Positions 37,595 through 46,687 of a stretch of 64,000 nt of DNA are shown one piece after another. Below the pieces are notes generated by a model. It was given only the letters and a program-made list of their open reading frames with translations. It searched no databases and was not told the DNA's origin. The translations under genes were made by a program, and so were the position numbers. The stretch is from Vicinamibacterales bacterium (GTDB lineage Bacteria; Acidobacteriota; Vicinamibacteria; Vicinamibacterales; UBA2999). Every line of letters starts with the position of its first letter. Position 1 is the stretch's first letter. The stretch is from the NCBI GenBank assembly GCA_041659285.1, contig JBAZYO010000002.1, forward strand, positions 248,001 to 312,000, given 5' to 3'.

Positions 37595-38365
37595 TCAGCG
37601 CGGCTTCTGCGCCAGGCACATCAGCGAGCTGCCGATGGGCATGTTGACGGCACGCAGCGCGATGGCCTCGAGCGACACCAGGGCGGTCAGCGCGGCGTTG
37701 ACCGGCGCGGCGGGCACCGTGATCTCGCCCTCGCCTGCCGGCACCGCCCCGTCGCCCGCCGACAGGCGATGCCACATCCGGACCGGCAACATGATCGGGA
37801 GCAGGCTGGCGTGGTCGAACGTCAGCCGCTCGATCCGGAAGCCGCCCCGCTCGACAATCATGCGCAGGCGCGACGGCGTGTAGCGGCGGACTTCTTCCGA
37901 CAGGACCGAATGGCGGCCGTGCAGAATCTCCAGCGCCGCCACGTGCAGCAGCAGCCAGCCGCCCGGCTTGAGGACCCGGGACATCTCGGCAATCGCGTCC
38001 CGCTCAACCGGATCCGGCAGGCACTGGAACACGTCGAAGGACGTCACCAGATCGAACGCCGCGCCGGCGAACGGGATTTGCGCGATGCTGGCCTGCGCCA
38101 CGTGGTGGCCGTGCTCGCGCGCGAAGGCCGGGCCGATGTTGGTCAGGTCGAACCCGAAGGCCCGGCCGTACGGGCGCAACATCTCCAGGTTGGATCCGGT
38201 GCCGCACCCGCAGTCGAGGATGCGCGGCGAGGGCACGCCGGCTGTAGCGCGCTCGATCGCCGGCTTCATGTATTGGCGGAAGCCGCGGAACCAGAAGTGC
38301 GACTGCTCCGCGCGATAGGTGAGTTCGAGTAAGCGATCCACGGGGAAAAAGGCGGTGAACGCCAT
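37595..38365 (-). CDS. SAM-dependent methyltransferase
   Basis: This 256-aa class I methyltransferase has SAM motif I ILDCGCGTGSNLEML (about residues 49-63), FGFDLTNIG as motif II, and AAFDLVTSFDVFQCL as motif IV. VLKPGGWLLLHVAALEIL is motif post-I/VI. The substrate is unknown; neighbours suggest a surface polysaccharide or lipid-linked pathway. It is divergent from the membrane protein at 38383, with starts only 17 bp apart. Confidence 0.83.
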   Translation of the reverse strand: MAFTAFFPVDRLLELTYRAEQSHFWFRGFRQYMKPAIERATAGVPSPRILDCGCGTGSNLEMLRPYGRAFGFDLTNIGPAFAREHGHHVAQASIAQIPFAGAAFDLVTSFDVFQCLPDPVERDAIAEMSRVLKPGGWLLLHVAALEILHGRHSVLSEEVRRYTPSRLRMIVERGGFRIERLTFDHASLLPIMLPVRMWHRLSAGDGAVPAGEGEITVPAAPVNAALTALVSLEAIALRAVNMPIGSSLMCLAQKPR

Positions 38366-38382
38366 GCTACCATAGCGAACTC

Positions 38383-40104
38383 ATGCGCCTTCGCGGAGCG
38401 TCTGAGGCCACCGCGGCCTGGCTCGCGGCCCTCGTGCTGGCGTGCCTCCTGACCTATCCATACGCCCTCAAGCTCGATCACGCCGGGCGGCTCGACACCA
38501 ACGACGGGCGGTGGAGCATCTGGGTGGTCAGCTGGGTGGCGCACGCGCTCACCACCGACCCGCTGAGCGTCTACCGCGCCAATATCTTCTATCCCCACGA
38601 CAACGCGCTCGCGTTTTCGGAAGGCAACCTCGTCGAGGGCGCCATCGCGGCGCCGGTGTGGGCGCTGACCAGGAACCCGTACACGACGCACAACGTCCTC
38701 TTCATCTTCGCCTTCGCGCTGTCGACAATGGGCGGGTACTACCTGGTGAGATATCTCACCGGCGATCGGCGCGCGGCGGCCGTCGCCGGCGTGCTGTTCG
38801 CGTACTGCCCGTTCGTGTTCGCGCGGCAGGCGCACATCCAGTTGTTGATGGTCGGCTTCCTGCCGTGGTGCATGCTGTCGTTCCATCGGCTGATCGATCG
38901 GACCACGCCGTGGCGCGCCGTCGAACTCGGCGTGGTGCTGTGGATGACCGGCCTGGCCTGCGCCTACTACGGGATCTTCGCCGGCGGCATGGTCGGCCTC
39001 GGCTCGATCCTGCTGGCGGTGACGCGCGGGCGCTGGCGGGAGCCGCGCTACTGGACCGTCATCGCGCTGGCGGCGGCCGTCTGCATCGGCCTGACGCTGC
39101 CGCTGTTCCTGCCGTATCTCGAACTCCAGAAAGAAACCGGCTTCGCCCGTCCGCTCGAAGAGACGCTGCGCTACTCGGCGAACTTCGGCGCGTGGTTCGC
39201 GTCCTCGGCGTGGGCGCATCGCTGGCTGGTGCCGTACCTGCAGCCGCCCTACATGGAGAACTTCAGCGAGGTGCTCTTCCCGGGCATCCTGGCGCTGACG
39301 CTGGGCCTTGCCGGGGCGTGGATCGGCCTGCGCCAGGCGCCCGCGGCGGCGGCAACCGCGCCCACGGCCGGCACTGAAGTGCCGGCCTTCTGGCACGGGG
39401 AGCCGGTTGGCCGCTTCAGCCGCGATCTCGTGTGGCTCTACGTGGTCATCGGCGCCGTCGCCTTCTGGACCACGCTAGGTCCCAGGGCCGGGCTCTACAC
39501 GCTGCTCCACAACACCATCCCGGTCTTCTCGTTCCTCCGCGCCCCGGCTCGCACCGGCATCGTCGTGACGCTGTGCCTCGTCGTGCTGGCGTCGATTGTG
39601 CTGTCCAAGTGGATGCGCGGCCGGCACGCCAACCTGATTTGCGGCGCCTTCCTCCTGCTGGCGGTGGCCGACCTCACGCAGGCGCCGCTGCGTATGCGCG
39701 ACGCCCAGCCGCTGCCGCACGCCTATGAGACCCTCGCGCGGCTGCCCCGGGGACCGGTCATCGCGTTCCCCTACTGGTACGAGCGCCCGGCATTCCCCAG
39801 GCACGCGGAATACATGCTGATGTCGGCGGCCAACTGGCAGCCCCTGATCAACGGCTACAGCGACCACATCCCGCAAGACTTCCGCGACACCGTGCTGCCG
39901 CTCAGCACCTTTCCCAGCCGGGAGTCGTTCGCGATTCTCGAACAGATCGGCGCGCGCTACGCGGTGTTCCATCTCGACTTGATGGATCCCCGGACTCGAG
40001 AAAAATTGATTTCCCGCGTGGAAGTGGACTACAAGGACTACCTGCGACCACTCGAAAAGGACGGGGAAGTCTGGCTCTACGAAATCGTCGGCTGGCCGCG
40101 CTAA
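38383..40104 (+). CDS. Polytopic membrane protein, GT-C glycosyltransferase-like (first of a tandem pair)
   Basis: This 573-aa protein has about 11 hydrophobic segments and a TM1-loop acidic region (LDTNDGRWSIWVVSWVAHAL). An extramembrane C-terminal part contains GPVIAFPYWYERPAFPRHAEYM and INGYSDHIPQDF. The following gene repeats this plan (NDDASLNTWAISWVAHIL and LVNGYSGFESAAF), so the pair arose by duplication. The arrangement resembles membrane mannosyl/arabinosyl-type transferases, but no reaction can be assigned. Confidence 0.75.
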   Translation: MRLRGASEATAAWLAALVLACLLTYPYALKLDHAGRLDTNDGRWSIWVVSWVAHALTTDPLSVYRANIFYPHDNALAFSEGNLVEGAIAAPVWALTRNPYTTHNVLFIFAFALSTMGGYYLVRYLTGDRRAAAVAGVLFAYCPFVFARQAHIQLLMVGFLPWCMLSFHRLIDRTTPWRAVELGVVLWMTGLACAYYGIFAGGMVGLGSILLAVTRGRWREPRYWTVIALAAAVCIGLTLPLFLPYLELQKETGFARPLEETLRYSANFGAWFASSAWAHRWLVPYLQPPYMENFSEVLFPGILALTLGLAGAWIGLRQAPAAAATAPTAGTEVPAFWHGEPVGRFSRDLVWLYVVIGAVAFWTTLGPRAGLYTLLHNTIPVFSFLRAPARTGIVVTLCLVVLASIVLSKWMRGRHANLICGAFLLLAVADLTQAPLRMRDAQPLPHAYETLARLPRGPVIAFPYWYERPAFPRHAEYMLMSAANWQPLINGYSDHIPQDFRDTVLPLSTFPSRESFAILEQIGARYAVFHLDLMDPRTREKLISRVEVDYKDYLRPLEKDGEVWLYEIVGWPR

Positions 40105-40217
40105 TCCTGTTTGCCGTACTCGCGGTCGCCCACTCGTGGCCACTGGCGACCGATCTCGCCCACCTGTCCCGATTCGACAACGACGACGCCTCGCTGAATA
40201 CGTGGGCCATCTCCTGG

Positions 40218-41708
40218 GTGGCGCACATCCTGCCGCGGGCGCCGCTGCGGTTGTTCGAAGCGCCCATCTTCTACCCTGACGCGCACACGCTGGCTTATTC
40301 GGAGCACCTGCTGGTGCCATCCCTGATCGGCGCTCCCCTGCTGTGGCTGGGTGCCCCGCCGTTGGTCGTCTCCAACCTGCTGATCATCCTCGGGCTGGCG
40401 CTCTCGGGATGGGTGATGTGCCTGGTCATCAATCGCTGGACCGGCAGCATGGCCGCGGGCGTGATCGCGGGCCTGCTCTATGCGTTCAACGCCCACGTGC
40501 TGACGCGATTCCCGCACGTGCAGGCGCAGCACGTCGAGTTCTTCCCGCTCATCCTGTATGCGCTCGATCGGGTCCTGGCCGGCGGCAAACGCCGGGACAC
40601 CGCGCTGCTGGCCGCGGCGTTCATCCTCCAGGCCCTGTGCTCCAACTACCTGCTGGTCTTCTGCACGTTCGCCGTGGCCGCCGCCGCCGCCGGGCGTCCA
40701 TCGGACTGGTGGGGTTCGGGCCGGCGACACGTGCGCATCGAGCTGGCGCTCGCGGCCGTGGTAATTGCCGTCGTCCTGGCGCCCTTCTTGTGGCCGTACT
40801 ACCAGTTGAGCCGCGACCAGGGACTCACCCGCTCGATCGGCGAAGTGGCGGCGTACTCGGCCGGGTGGCGCGACTACCTGGTGACGGGCGGGCGGCTGCA
40901 CTACGCGTGGTGGAGCCACCAGTTCTTCGAGTCACGCACGGCGCTCTTCCCCGGCATCACGGCGGTCGTGCTCGCCGGCGTCGCGTTGGGATCGGGCACG
41001 GCGTTTCGCGACGTCCGCGCTCGCATGTCGCTCGCCATCGGCATACTCGGGATCGCGTTTTCGTTCGGCCCTGGCCTCCCTGGATACGCCACGCTCCACC
41101 AGTACCTCCCGCTGCTGGCCGGCATTCGCAATGCCGCCCGCTGGGGCTGGCTGGGTTTGGGAGCCATCTCGGTGCTCGCCGGCTTCGGCGTGGCCCACAT
41201 CGAGCGCGCGTGGCTCGCGCGGGTCGGTGGCGGAACCGCGCGGGTCCGCTCCTGGGCCGCGGTGTCGGTCGCGATTGGCGTCGTGGCCTCTGCCGAGGCG
41301 ATCCGCGCACCGGTCGGCTTCACGCCATTCACGCGCGTCGCGCCCATCTACGATCGGCTCGCGGCCGAGCCGGGCGTGGTGTTGGCCGAGTTCCCGTTCT
41401 ACTCGGAAAACACGTTCAGCCGGAACGGGAAGTACCTGCTGAACAACACGCGATCGTTCACCCCGCTCGTCAACGGCTACAGCGGCTTTGAGTCGGCCGC
41501 GTTCCGCGAACGGGCGAGAACGCTCGCGGGCTTCCCGAGCATCGAGGCGTTATCGCAACTGAAGGCACTGGGCGTGACGCACGTCACCGTGCACGCGGCC
41601 GAGTTCGCGGATCGCCATGGCGGCAACGCCTTGCAGGCGGTGGCGCTGGCCCCCGCACTCGAGCTGATCGTCGAGGACGACGGAATCAGGCTTTATAAGG
41701 TGCGCTGA
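40218..41708 (+). CDS. Polytopic membrane protein, paralogue of the upstream gene; true 5' end unclear
   Basis: From the GTG at 40218 the product has 496 aa and about 9 hydrophobic segments. The same frame stays open upstream and encodes a first TM (LAALILFAVLAVAHSWPLA) and loop (DLAHLSRFDNDDASLNTW) matching the paralogue at 38383, back to about 40092. No ATG, GTG or TTG is in frame there; only CTG 40092 or ATC 40104 could start it, overlapping the previous stop. Otherwise the two proteins may once have been joined and then separated by a frameshift. The 3' end overlaps the convergent aminotransferase gene by 23 bp. Confidence 0.7.
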   Translation: MAHILPRAPLRLFEAPIFYPDAHTLAYSEHLLVPSLIGAPLLWLGAPPLVVSNLLIILGLALSGWVMCLVINRWTGSMAAGVIAGLLYAFNAHVLTRFPHVQAQHVEFFPLILYALDRVLAGGKRRDTALLAAAFILQALCSNYLLVFCTFAVAAAAAGRPSDWWGSGRRHVRIELALAAVVIAVVLAPFLWPYYQLSRDQGLTRSIGEVAAYSAGWRDYLVTGGRLHYAWWSHQFFESRTALFPGITAVVLAGVALGSGTAFRDVRARMSLAIGILGIAFSFGPGLPGYATLHQYLPLLAGIRNAARWGWLGLGAISVLAGFGVAHIERAWLARVGGGTARVRSWAAVSVAIGVVASAEAIRAPVGFTPFTRVAPIYDRLAAEPGVVLAEFPFYSENTFSRNGKYLLNNTRSFTPLVNGYSGFESAAFRERARTLAGFPSIEALSQLKALGVTHVTVHAAEFADRHGGNALQAVALAPALELIVEDDGIRLYKVR

Positions 41709-42879
41709 CCGGCAGCCTGGCCAGGCGGCGATCGGCCTCGAGCAGCGTCTCGGTCCGCTTCGAGAAGCAGAACCGGACCGTCTTCGGCGCCGACGCCGGA
41801 TCGATGTAGAAGCTGCTGCCGGGGATGGTGGCGACACCAATCTCTTTCACCAGGTATTGCGCGAACTCGGTGTCGGTGTCGAATCCGTATTTCTCGACGT
41901 CCGCGATCACGTAGTAGGCACCGCCTGGCCGGTAGCTGGTGAAGCCGTGCCGCGCCAGGATGTCGAGCATCAGGTCGCGCTTGGCCTGGTAGTCGGCGGC
42001 GAGCGCCACGTACGACGCCGGCGGCATCGACAATGCGACCACGCCGGCATCCTGGAACGGCGTCGGGGCGGCCACGGTGAGAAAGTCGTGGATCTTGCGG
42101 ATGCCGCCGGTGAGCGCGGCCGGCGCGATGGCCCAGCCGACGCGCCAGCCGGTCACGCTGTAGGTCTTCGACAACCCGCTGGTAATGACGGTACGATCCG
42201 CCATCCCTGGGAGCGACGCGATCGACACATGCGGCTGCCCGTCGAAGACGATGCGTTCGTAGATCTCGTCGGAGATGGCCAGCACGTCCCACCGCTGGCA
42301 GAGATCGGCGATCACCTGCAACTCGGCGCGCGAGAACACCTTGCCCGTCGGGTTGTTGGGCGAGTTGATGACGATGGCGCGCGTGCGATTGGAAAAGGCG
42401 CGGGCGAGCTCGTCGGGGTCGAAGCTCCAGTCCGGCTGCCGCAGGCGGACGAACTTCGGCTGCGCCCCGGCCATGATGGCGTCGGGGCCATAGTTCTCGT
42501 AGAACGGCTCGAACACGATCACTTCGTCACCCGGATCGATGCAGCCCATCATCACGGCCATCATCGCTTCCGTGGAGCCGCAGCACACCGTGACCTGCTC
42601 GTCGGCATTCACCGGGATGCCCTGGCGGCTGGCGACGTCGCCGGCAATGGCCTCGCGAAGCTCGCGCGTGCCATACGGGGGGGCATACTGATTCTGGTCG
42701 TCCCGAATCGCCGCGCAGGCCGCCTCTTTCACTGCGGATGGCGCATTGAAATCCGGGAAGCCCTGAGACAGGTTGACGGCCTTGTGGAGATTGGCCAGCC
42801 GCGTCATCTCACCGAACACCGAGTCGGCAAACGCGTTGACGCGCTTCGCACTGCGAATCCTGGACATTGGAGGGATCAT
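41686..42879 (-). CDS. PLP-dependent class I/II aminotransferase
   Basis: This 397-aa fold-type I aminotransferase has NLSQGFPDF near the N-terminus, the GSTEAMMAVMMG cofactor loop, NSPNNPTGK, AISDEIYE and the PLP lysine in SGLSKTYSVTGWRVGW. RFCFSKRTETL contains the carboxylate-binding Arg. It resembles YbdL/kynurenine or methionine aminotransferases, but substrate is undetermined. A large palindrome lies between its start and the next gene upstream. Confidence 0.9.
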   Translation of the reverse strand: MIPPMSRIRSAKRVNAFADSVFGEMTRLANLHKAVNLSQGFPDFNAPSAVKEAACAAIRDDQNQYAPPYGTRELREAIAGDVASRQGIPVNADEQVTVCCGSTEAMMAVMMGCIDPGDEVIVFEPFYENYGPDAIMAGAQPKFVRLRQPDWSFDPDELARAFSNRTRAIVINSPNNPTGKVFSRAELQVIADLCQRWDVLAISDEIYERIVFDGQPHVSIASLPGMADRTVITSGLSKTYSVTGWRVGWAIAPAALTGGIRKIHDFLTVAAPTPFQDAGVVALSMPPASYVALAADYQAKRDLMLDILARHGFTSYRPGGAYYVIADVEKYGFDTDTEFAQYLVKEIGVATIPGSSFYIDPASAPKTVRFCFSKRTETLLEADRRLARLPVSAPYKA

Positions 42880-42992
42880 ATCGCGACGCGGATGACGACG
42901 ACATCACCAGGGCCACAGATGACGCAGATGACACAGATGACGCCGGCCTCGACTGACGCGCGCCGGGTCGGCGGGGCCGCGGAGCGGCCCGG

Positions 42993-43070
42993 GTCGAGCA
43001 GAACGCTCGCGGGACGAACGAGCCACATGTTCGCCCGGGCTCGCTCGTCGCCGCGAGCGTTCTGCTCGAC
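42993..43070. repeat. Long near-perfect palindrome in the slt/aminotransferase gap
   Basis: GTCGAGCAGAACGCTCGCGG (42993-43012) and its exact complement (43051-43070) form a 20-bp stem. It continues inward as GACGAACGAGCC / GGCTCGCTCGTC (11 of 12 pairs) with a 13-nt loop. Weaker symmetry extends outward to about 42905-43137 (CAGATGACGCAGATGA against ATCTGCGTAATCTG). No ORF crosses this 266-bp gap. It looks like a repeat element rather than a simple terminator. Confidence 0.75.
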
Positions 43071-43145
43071 AGGCGCGGCTTCGCCGCGCCCGCCGACCGT
43101 GGCATCTGCGTAATCTGTGTAATCTGCGGCTCTGAAGATCCGGAA

Positions 43146-45308
43146 TCAGCGCTGGCGGTCGGAGCCGTACAGGTAGCGGTAGTCCTCGGCCGTGCCAAGG
43201 ATGCGCTTCACGTAGTTCTGCGTCTCGGGGAACGGGATGTCGTCGATGAATTCGTCTTGCGACATGCCGGGCCGCTCGCGCTGCCACTCCGCCACGCGGC
43301 TGTTGCCCGCGTTGTAGGCGGCCAGCGCGAAGTGCACGCCGCCGAACTTGCGGATGGAGTCGGCAAAGAAATGCGTGCCCAGCCGCACGTTGACCTCGGC
43401 CTCGGTCAGCCGCTTGGTCGAAAACGGCCGCACTCCCAGCTTCCGCGCCAGGCTGCGGCCGGTGGCCGGCATCACCTGCATCAGGCCATACGCGTTGGCG
43501 TGCGACACCACGCCCGGGTCGAAGTTGGATTCCTGGGCGACCAGGGCCGCGACCAGGTACGGGTCGAGACCGCGCTGCGCCGAGTACTTCTGCAGCAGTG
43601 GCCAATAGTCCAACGGGAAGATCACCTGCAGGATCTCGTTGGGCAGCGTCTCGCCGCCGGCCGCCAGGTACTGCGGATATGCGCGCTTCATGGCGTTGAT
43701 GCCGGCGCGCACGTTGCCCAGGCGGCGATGCGCCAGGGCCATGGTGGCCTGCAACTGCGGCGAGTCGCCCCACACCCGCTGCGCGTACTGCAGTTCGTTC
43801 ATCGCCTCGCGGTTCAGGCCGGTGGCGAGCAACATCGCAATCCGCGGCACGGTGGGCGCGTTCGGCGCCGCGGGCGCCTGGCGTTGCAGCGACGGCGCAA
43901 TCGCGCCACCACGCTGGCCGGCGAGGGCTTTCACGGCCAGGCGGCCGTAGTACGAGTTGTGATAATCCGTGGCGGTCAGTTTGAGGCGCGACACGCCGGT
44001 CTCGGCATCACCGGCTTGCAGGGCGGCGCGCCCGCTCCAGTAAAGCCACGATGGACGGTAGTCGGACCGCGGAAACTGGGCGGCGCCACGATCGAAGAAC
44101 TCGATCGCTTCCTGGAAGCGGCCCTGCCGGTACGCCCACCAGCCGGCCTTCCACGCCGCGCGCTCGGCGAAGCGGCCGGCCGGGTACTTCTCCACCACCT
44201 CCCGGAACACCGCATCCGCCTGCTCATCCTGATCGTCGATGATCAACGCCGAGGCGAGGTTGTTGAGGGCCTCATCGGCAAACGGGCTGGATGGGTACCT
44301 GGCGACGAACGCACGCGACCGCGTGACGTGCTCGTCGGCGAGTTTGAGGCCGCGGACGGCGGCCAGGCTATGGAAGCCGGCCTCTTCGCCGAGCGGTCCG
44401 TCGAGCAGCGGCTTCAGGCGGTCGTGCCCCTCGCGGTAGCGCCCGAGACCGATGTCGCAGGCCGCCAGCCGCAGGTCGAGGCGGTCGCGTTCGGCGCCGG
44501 TGACAAAGGGCTTGATGCCGTCGTATGACGCGCGCGCGTGCGTCCACCGCCGCACCTTGAAGAGCGCTTCGGCGCGAGCCAGTTCCTTCGGGACCAGGTC
44601 CGCCACGACCTCGACGTCCAGCTTGTCGAGTTCGGCGGCCGCCTCGTCGGCCTCGGCGCTGGTCGGGTAGTCGTAGTAGACGCGCTGCAGGGCCTCGACC
44701 GATCGCGCCGGCTGGCCGGCGTCGTCGGCCGCGAGGCCAAGCTTGAGCCACGCCAGCTGCGGCCGGGCCAGCTTGCGGCTGACCAGCGTGTCGTAGATGG
44801 CGACGGCGCCCTTGAAGTCTTTCTGCGCCTCTCGGACTTCGGCCTGGCGAAACGCCGCGTCTTCCGGAAGGTGGCCGTCGATCTGGCTCGAGACCAGCGT
44901 GGCCAACACGCGATCCGCCGCCTCGAAGCGCTCGAGCTTCGTCAAGGCGAGCCCCGTGTAGTAACGCGCGTAGTCGGCGAGCGGAGTCTTGGCCAGCGCG
45001 TCGGAACTGACCAGCGGCAACGCGGCGGCGGCGTTGTCGCTGTCTTCGAGCAGCCGGACGCCCTTGACGAAATTCGCCAGCACCGGGCTGAGCGGCGCCT
45101 GAGACGCGGGCGCGAACCACATAGTGGAGAGTTCGTGAGGCACCGGAGGATGGGCGGTGGGCACGAGGCGCGCCGGGATCCCCGCCGCCGCGCGCAGCGC
45201 GGCCGTCGGCTGCTGCGCCGCGAGTGCAGCGCCAGCCGCCACCGCCAGGCACAGCACGACCGTGGGAACCTTGGTGCGAGCCGTCACCGGGAACTTCGTC
45301 AACTTCAC
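43146..45308 (-). CDS. Soluble lytic murein transglycosylase with TPR-like helical domain
   Basis: This 720-aa periplasmic enzyme has a signal peptide (VVLCLAVAAGAALAAQQ) and a long superhelix of tetratricopeptide-like repeats (about residues 80-560). A C-terminal SLT domain holds the catalytic Glu in ALVAQESNFDPG, with VVSHANAYGLMQVMPATG and FALAAYNAGNSRV. It cleaves glycan strands to 1,6-anhydroMurNAc products. It overlaps the upstream GAF-protein gene by 4 nt (ATGA). Confidence 0.93.
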   Translation of the reverse strand: MKLTKFPVTARTKVPTVVLCLAVAAGAALAAQQPTAALRAAAGIPARLVPTAHPPVPHELSTMWFAPASQAPLSPVLANFVKGVRLLEDSDNAAAALPLVSSDALAKTPLADYARYYTGLALTKLERFEAADRVLATLVSSQIDGHLPEDAAFRQAEVREAQKDFKGAVAIYDTLVSRKLARPQLAWLKLGLAADDAGQPARSVEALQRVYYDYPTSAEADEAAAELDKLDVEVVADLVPKELARAEALFKVRRWTHARASYDGIKPFVTGAERDRLDLRLAACDIGLGRYREGHDRLKPLLDGPLGEEAGFHSLAAVRGLKLADEHVTRSRAFVARYPSSPFADEALNNLASALIIDDQDEQADAVFREVVEKYPAGRFAERAAWKAGWWAYRQGRFQEAIEFFDRGAAQFPRSDYRPSWLYWSGRAALQAGDAETGVSRLKLTATDYHNSYYGRLAVKALAGQRGGAIAPSLQRQAPAAPNAPTVPRIAMLLATGLNREAMNELQYAQRVWGDSPQLQATMALAHRRLGNVRAGINAMKRAYPQYLAAGGETLPNEILQVIFPLDYWPLLQKYSAQRGLDPYLVAALVAQESNFDPGVVSHANAYGLMQVMPATGRSLARKLGVRPFSTKRLTEAEVNVRLGTHFFADSIRKFGGVHFALAAYNAGNSRVAEWQRERPGMSQDEFIDDIPFPETQNYVKRILGTAEDYRYLYGSDRQR

Positions 45309-46576
45309 CCCATGTTACCGAGCAACGTCGCGTCGCCGCCCGCCAGCGTGCGGATCAGCTCCTGCTGAAAAAAGTCCGTTTGCCCGCGCACGCCGACCGG
45401 CACCTGTTCGTTGTAGGCCTGCCGGGCCTTCTCGATTTGCGGCGCGAGCCGGGCCAGCAGGTTGCCTTCGCGCCGGCCCTCGTGCATGGCGGGCTCATGG
45501 AAGAGACGAATCTCCGACACCAGCAACCGGGCGGTGCGCCTCGCGGCGTCGGCTACGCCGTCGGCGATTTGGCTCATCGCGCTGGGCGGGTTGGCCGGGG
45601 CAGCCGGGCTGGCGGGGTGGGCGGACGAGCCCGGCGTCGCCCCATGGGTGTGGATGCGCGGCGGCCCGGCGGCCGCCCGCTGCGTCGTCAGGGCTTCGAG
45701 GCAACGGCCCGCGTGCCGGGCGAGCACTTCAATCACTTCGGGCCATCCGCTCGGGACGGGGCGTTCGTGGCCATCCATGGTCACGCCGTCGGCATACACC
45801 ACGGCGACGACGCGGCCGCCGACGATCACCGGGACGGCCAGCCCCATGCGGTCCGCCGGCAGCTTCTCGAAGCCGGGCCCTGCCGCCGCGCTCTGCCCGT
45901 CTCTCGTGGTCACGACCCGGGCCGCGCCCACCGCCATGCCGATCACGCCGGACTCGGTGAGCGCGAGATCGATGGACTTGGGCTGCGCGTCGCGCGGGCC
46001 GAAGCCGGCCATCTTCCAGCCGAGGATGCGATCGGCGCGCAACACCACCACCGCGGCGCGCGCGGCTTCGCGCGCCGCCGCGAGGGCCAGCGCGTCGAGC
46101 ACCTCGCTGAGCGACGATGCGCCATCGAGTCCGCGGATGCTTTCGAGCAGGCGGGTGACGCCGGCCATTTCCACGTCACGTTCCTTGGCGCGGGCGCTGG
46201 CGACGGCGTCTTTCAGCGACTCCGCGGCGCGCGCCTCGGTATCGGCGAGGGCCACCTTCATCCGGGTTTCCGCGTCGGCGAGGGCCGCCGCCAACTTCTG
46301 ATCGACCTCGGCCTCGACCTCGCGGCGAATCTCGCGCGCGGCCACCTCGCGGTCTTCGGCGCGGGCGGCCTCGATGGTTTGCTCCATGGTGGCGCGCACG
46401 CGCGCTTCGGCGTCGGCCACGCGTGCCTGGGCCGCTTGCTCGGCTTCGGCAAAGGCGGATTCGCGCGCGGCCCGCGTGGCCGCCTCGCGCTCTTCCGCGG
46501 CGTCATCGATCACCTGCTTGACGAGCGTATCGAGTGCCTGATCAACGGAGGACCGCACACGATCTTCAAACGACAT
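45305..46576 (-). CDS. Coiled-coil GAF-domain protein, unknown role
   Basis: This 423-aa protein has an Ala/Glu/Arg-rich coiled coil over residues 25-135 (EEREAATRAARESAFAEAE and similar). A GAF-like sensor domain spans about residues 140-300 (VVVLRADRILGWKMAGFGP, GLAVPVIVGGRVVAVVYAD). A Pro/Ala linker and a helical tail follow. GAF domains bind small ligands or act in dimerisation; no output domain is present. Its coupling to slt suggests a cell-wall-related or localisation role, which is inference only. Confidence 0.75.
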   Translation of the reverse strand: MSFEDRVRSSVDQALDTLVKQVIDDAAEEREAATRAARESAFAEAEQAAQARVADAEARVRATMEQTIEAARAEDREVAAREIRREVEAEVDQKLAAALADAETRMKVALADTEARAAESLKDAVASARAKERDVEMAGVTRLLESIRGLDGASSLSEVLDALALAAAREAARAAVVVLRADRILGWKMAGFGPRDAQPKSIDLALTESGVIGMAVGAARVVTTRDGQSAAAGPGFEKLPADRMGLAVPVIVGGRVVAVVYADGVTMDGHERPVPSGWPEVIEVLARHAGRCLEALTTQRAAAGPPRIHTHGATPGSSAHPASPAAPANPPSAMSQIADGVADAARRTARLLVSEIRLFHEPAMHEGRREGNLLARLAPQIEKARQAYNEQVPVGVRGQTDFFQQELIRTLAGGDATLLGNMG

Positions 46577-46687
46577 TCTGTCACCCGACCCGGAGCGGGT
46601 CTGCAGGGGGACGCAGGCAGCGGCTGGGATTCGCTCGAAACGTCCGTACAGTGGGCATTATGCGGACGCCGGCGGGGTGAAGTCAAG

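Noticed and set aside
34938..37775. 945-aa form of the large membrane protein
   Set aside because: The extra 61 residues are antisense-like Arg/Ala sequence overlapping the methyltransferase gene; ATG 37592 fits.
45224..46687. Long upstream extension of the spermidine synthase-like frame
   Set aside because: It is antisense to the well-supported slt and GAF-protein genes and has no family signal.
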